From: 58-81 sp012729145
GTDB lineage: Bacteria > Synergistota > Synergistia > Synergistales > Thermovirgaceae
Assembly (NCBI GenBank): GCA_040770625.1
Contig: JAXGIW010000003.1
Span: forward strand, 124,001 to 188,000
Length of the DNA stretch: 64,000 nucleotides
Reading direction: 5' to 3'
This document shows positions 61,817-64,000 of the stretch, in pieces; the first letter of the stretch is position 1; every line of letters starts with the position of its first letter. The position numbers and the translations under genes were made by a program. Under the pieces are notes generated by a model. It was not told the DNA's origin and did no database searches. It saw nothing but the letters and a program-made list of their open reading frames with translations.

Positions 61817-62252
61817 TACCGGGGCCTTCCTTCGTATGGGGCTCTGACCGGGAAAACCCTTGTCTGCTCTCTCCAACGTCAACAGCAGCGACGGCATCCA
61901 TCTCGATCTGGAAACCGTAGTGAAGGTCCCTTGTAGGGACCACCACCCTGGCGGGTTTGTGGTCTCCAAAAAAGTCCGCGTAGACCTTGTTAACCCTGTC
62001 CCAGAGCACGATGTTCGAAACATATACCGTAACCCTGATAACTTTTCCCTTTCCGCTACCGGAAGCTTTCAGTACAGCTTCAAGGTTTGCCAGTACCCTC
62101 GCAGACTGCTCCTCTATGGTCCCCAGCTGCTTCTCACCCGTCTTCGGGTCAATGGGCAGCTGCCCGGACACAAATACCAGGCCAGCGTGAACAACAGCCT
62201 GGGAGTAATGCCCCGAAGGCTCCGGGGCAAAATGAGTGTTAATGTATTCCAT
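61803..62252 (-). CDS. ridA: RidA-family enamine/imine deaminase
   Basis: A 149-residue protein that hydrolyses reactive 2-aminoacrylate-type intermediates made by PLP enzymes. GHYSQAVVHAGLVFVSGQLPIDP, LANLEAVLKASGSG and the arginine of PARVVVPTRDLHYG correspond to the conserved RidA sites, while the C-terminal 25 residues extend past the core. ATG 62252 follows GGAGGGA; the frame to 62303 is not needed. It fits a chromosome rich in amino acid deaminating enzymes. Confidence 0.92.
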   Translation of the reverse strand: MEYINTHFAPEPSGHYSQAVVHAGLVFVSGQLPIDPKTGEKQLGTIEEQSARVLANLEAVLKASGSGKGKVIRVTVYVSNIVLWDRVNKVYADFFGDHKPARVVVPTRDLHYGFQIEMDAVAAVDVGESRQGFSRSEPHTKEGPGIDRY

Positions 62253-62412
62253 CTCTTCCCTCCAATCTCCGGCAAGTGAAAACTCTTTTTTTATTATAAC
62301 CAAAGTACCTCAAATAACTATCAGGTATTCATATAATTATTGCAAAAGCAGGGTAACACAATTCTTCCAGACCCCTGACTAAAGAGCTTCCGAAACAATA
62401 TCTGATTGTTCG

Positions 62413-62438
62413 AAAAAAAAGGAGACCTTCAGGTCTCC
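62413..62438 (-). terminator. Intrinsic terminator after oppF
   Basis: On the minus strand a 7-bp stem (62432-62438 with 62421-62427), 4-nt loop, then eight T residues. Between here and ridA (62253-62412) I see only an AT-rich stretch with a TATAAT (62293-62298) that may belong to the ridA promoter. Confidence 0.88.
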
Positions 62439-62476
62439 TTTGGAACAGTTCGGTTTTCCCCAGAGAGAGCAACGCT

Positions 62477-63463
62477 TCAAGAGGACCGGAAAGAGCTGTT
62501 TTTAAACAGATGACAGGCGGCAAAATGTTTTTCTCCGACTTCCATGTTCGATGGATCCTCCAGACTGCAGATCGAAAGGACTTCCGGACATCTTCCGGCA
62601 AACCGGCATCCGGGCTTTGGATCGATAGCACTGGGAATATCACCTTTGATAGGCTCAATGGGCTTGACTTTCCCATCAGGATCAATAACCGGTATCGCCC
62701 TTAGCAATGCTTTCGTATAAGGGTGGCAGGGAGAGTTAAAAACATCCTCCACTTTCCCTGTTTCAACTATCTTTCCAAGATACATTACGGCTATCCTGTC
62801 TGCCAGATAATGAACCACACTGAGGTCATGAGATATTAGAATATATGAAAGATTAAATTTGTTCCTCAATTCGAGCAGCAAATTCAGGATTACCGCCTGG
62901 GAAAAGGTATCTATTGCACTGGTCGGCTCATCCAGGATCACCAGTTCAGGTTGAAGAGCGATAGACCTTGCTATCCCCACAAGCTGTCTTTCCCCTCCCG
63001 CAAATTCATGAGGGAAAGAATCCAACCTTTCAGGTTCCAGACCCACCATGGAAAACAGGTTTTCAATCCTTCCATTGAGCTCTTTCCCTGATGCAATCCT
63101 GTGAACTTTGAAAGGTTCGGCCAGGATCTTGCGAACAGTCTTCCTCGGGTTCAAAGACCAGAAAGGATCCTGAAAGACCATCTGCACGCAGCGTTTTACC
63201 TTTCGGCTCTTGCGAATAGTTGAAATATCCTGACCGTTAAGGGAAATACTGCCTGCGGTGGTTGGGTAGATCCCCATGATGAGTTGTGCAAGGGTGCTTT
63301 TGCCACAACCTGTCTCTCCAACGACCCCCAAGACTTCCCCACGCCTTAATCTTAGATCCACGCCATCTACTGCATGGACTTTTTTAATGGTTTTTTGCCA
63401 GAAACCGACTCTAAGAGGGAAATGCTTGTAAACCTCGTTGAGAACAAGAAGATCTTGTCCCAT
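62477..63463 (-). CDS. oppF: Oligopeptide/dipeptide ABC transporter ATP-binding protein (OppF/DppF type)
   Basis: A 328-residue ATPase: Walker A GETGCGKST, the Q-loop MVFQDPFWSLNPRKTV, signature FAGGERQLVGIARSI and Walker B LVILDEPTSAID. The C-terminal OppF/DppF domain has SPCHPYTKALL and the cysteine pair in GCRFAGRCPEV...CSLED. It lies 2 bp downstream of its partner ATPase. Confidence 0.93.
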   Translation of the reverse strand: MGQDLLVLNEVYKHFPLRVGFWQKTIKKVHAVDGVDLRLRRGEVLGVVGETGCGKSTLAQLIMGIYPTTAGSISLNGQDISTIRKSRKVKRCVQMVFQDPFWSLNPRKTVRKILAEPFKVHRIASGKELNGRIENLFSMVGLEPERLDSFPHEFAGGERQLVGIARSIALQPELVILDEPTSAIDTFSQAVILNLLLELRNKFNLSYILISHDLSVVHYLADRIAVMYLGKIVETGKVEDVFNSPCHPYTKALLRAIPVIDPDGKVKPIEPIKGDIPSAIDPKPGCRFAGRCPEVLSICSLEDPSNMEVGEKHFAACHLFKNSSFRSS

Positions 63464-63465
63464 TG

Positions 63466-64000
63466 CTATGACCTCCTGAGGCAGGAGACGAAATGCCCAT
63501 CCCCCACGTCAATCAGAGCAGGGACCATTTTTTTGCATTCAGGGCCCGCATCAGGACAAGCATCGGCAAATTTACACCCGTTGCCGAATTTAACGGCGAC
63601 CAGACCTTTGACGACTTTCATAGGTTTATTCTTGCTTTCCTGGGTGGGAAGACAGGAAAGGAAGAGTTTCGTATAAAAATGCCTGGGGTCGGAAAGCACC
63701 TTTTCTGTTCTGCCGATCTCCACAAGATTACCTCCATAAAGGATACCGATGCGTTCACTGACCGATGCGGCCAAAGCCATGTTGCTCGAGATAAAAAGAG
63801 TGCTTAATCCAAGATCGGTTCTCAGGCTCTCTAGCAGCTTCAGAATTCCAGCCTGTATTGTTACATCAAGAGATCTTGTCGCTTCGTCCGAGATCAGGAA
63901 CTTGGCCCCCGAGCATAGAGCGGTGGCTATCAGGATTCTTTGGCGCATCCCTCCCGACAACTCATGGGGATATTTCCCCAAAGTGATGTCCGGGTCGCTG
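63466..64000 (-). CDS. oppD: Oligopeptide/dipeptide ABC transporter ATP-binding protein (OppD/DppD type), partial
   Basis: Only the C-terminal 178 residues are inside the window; the gene continues beyond 64000. KYPHELSGGMRQRILIATAL is the ABC signature and KFLISDEATRSLD the Walker B region, in which the usual LDEPT-type proline is replaced by alanine (DEATRSLD). The oligopeptide-family C-terminal domain has the iron-sulfur-like cysteine set GCKFADACPDAGPECKK. The remaining opp genes should lie further upstream. Confidence 0.9.
   Translation of the reverse strand, partial: SDPDITLGKYPHELSGGMRQRILIATALCSGAKFLISDEATRSLDVTIQAGILKLLESLRTDLGLSTLFISSNMALAASVSERIGILYGGNLVEIGRTEKVLSDPRHFYTKLFLSCLPTQESKNKPMKVVKGLVAVKFGNGCKFADACPDAGPECKKMVPALIDVGDGHFVSCLRRS

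Overview
The window looks like a chromosomal segment from a Gram-negative, amino-acid-fermenting anaerobe of the Synergistota, probably Synergistaceae. I infer this from the GC-rich base composition, periplasmic and outer-membrane proteins (AMIN, OmpA), selenocysteine-dependent glycine-reductase-type genes (grdE, grdB, grdX), two complete LivKHMGF branched-chain amino acid ABC systems, TRAP and oligopeptide transporters, many amino acid aminotransferases and hydrolases, and rubrerythrin with MsrA for oxygen defence. No 16S gene is present, so the genus is not assigned. There is no CRISPR array, prophage or intact insertion sequence.

Layout. 1-4.5 kb: end of an aspartate-type aminotransferase, then the translation operon rpsB-tsf-pyrH-frr (minus), divergent from a CsoR/CstR-type repressor. 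4.5-9.2 kb: an unrecognised small gene, the decayed remains of a papain-family protease, a P2-type cation ATPase and two tRNA-Ser genes. 9.2-19.3 kb: tadA, an AMIN-BcsB-like fusion, an acyl-CoA ligase, grdX, the Sec-containing grdB and grdE, a divergent CdaR/PucR-type regulator and a WYL regulator. 19.3-30.9 kb: a transport and hydrolase group (secreted protein, DctM-like permease, a 47-residue membrane protein, M14-like deacylase), a gamma-glutamyltransferase, then an overlapping operon of CapB, CapC, PgsW, histidine kinase, response regulator and radical SAM enzyme. 30.9-40.1 kb: MFS transporter, TAXI-TRAP transporter, MscL with a zinc ribbon, a PD-(D/E)XK-like protein, an EamA transporter, a frameshifted DNA glycosylase, a selenocysteine MsrA read through UGA, and rubrerythrin. 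40.2-45.2 kb: livKHMGF (plus). 45.2-50.0 kb: small genes, a class III aminotransferase and a GntR regulator. 50.1-56.4 kb: DUF4412-like and OmpA-like envelope proteins and a second liv operon (minus). 56.6-64 kb: methyltransferase, ilvE, DUF488 protein, an M20 amidohydrolase and transporter behind a leader with an aromatic-codon peptide and two terminators, RidA and the end of an opp/dpp operon.

How it fits together. Most genes serve uptake, deacylation, transamination and reductive use of amino acids and peptides. Two genes, grdB and msrA, need an in-frame UGA read as selenocysteine and would be split or truncated by a standard annotation. The least-described systems are the ggt-capB-capC-pgsW-two-component-radical SAM cluster and the attenuator-like leader at 61.5-61.8 kb.
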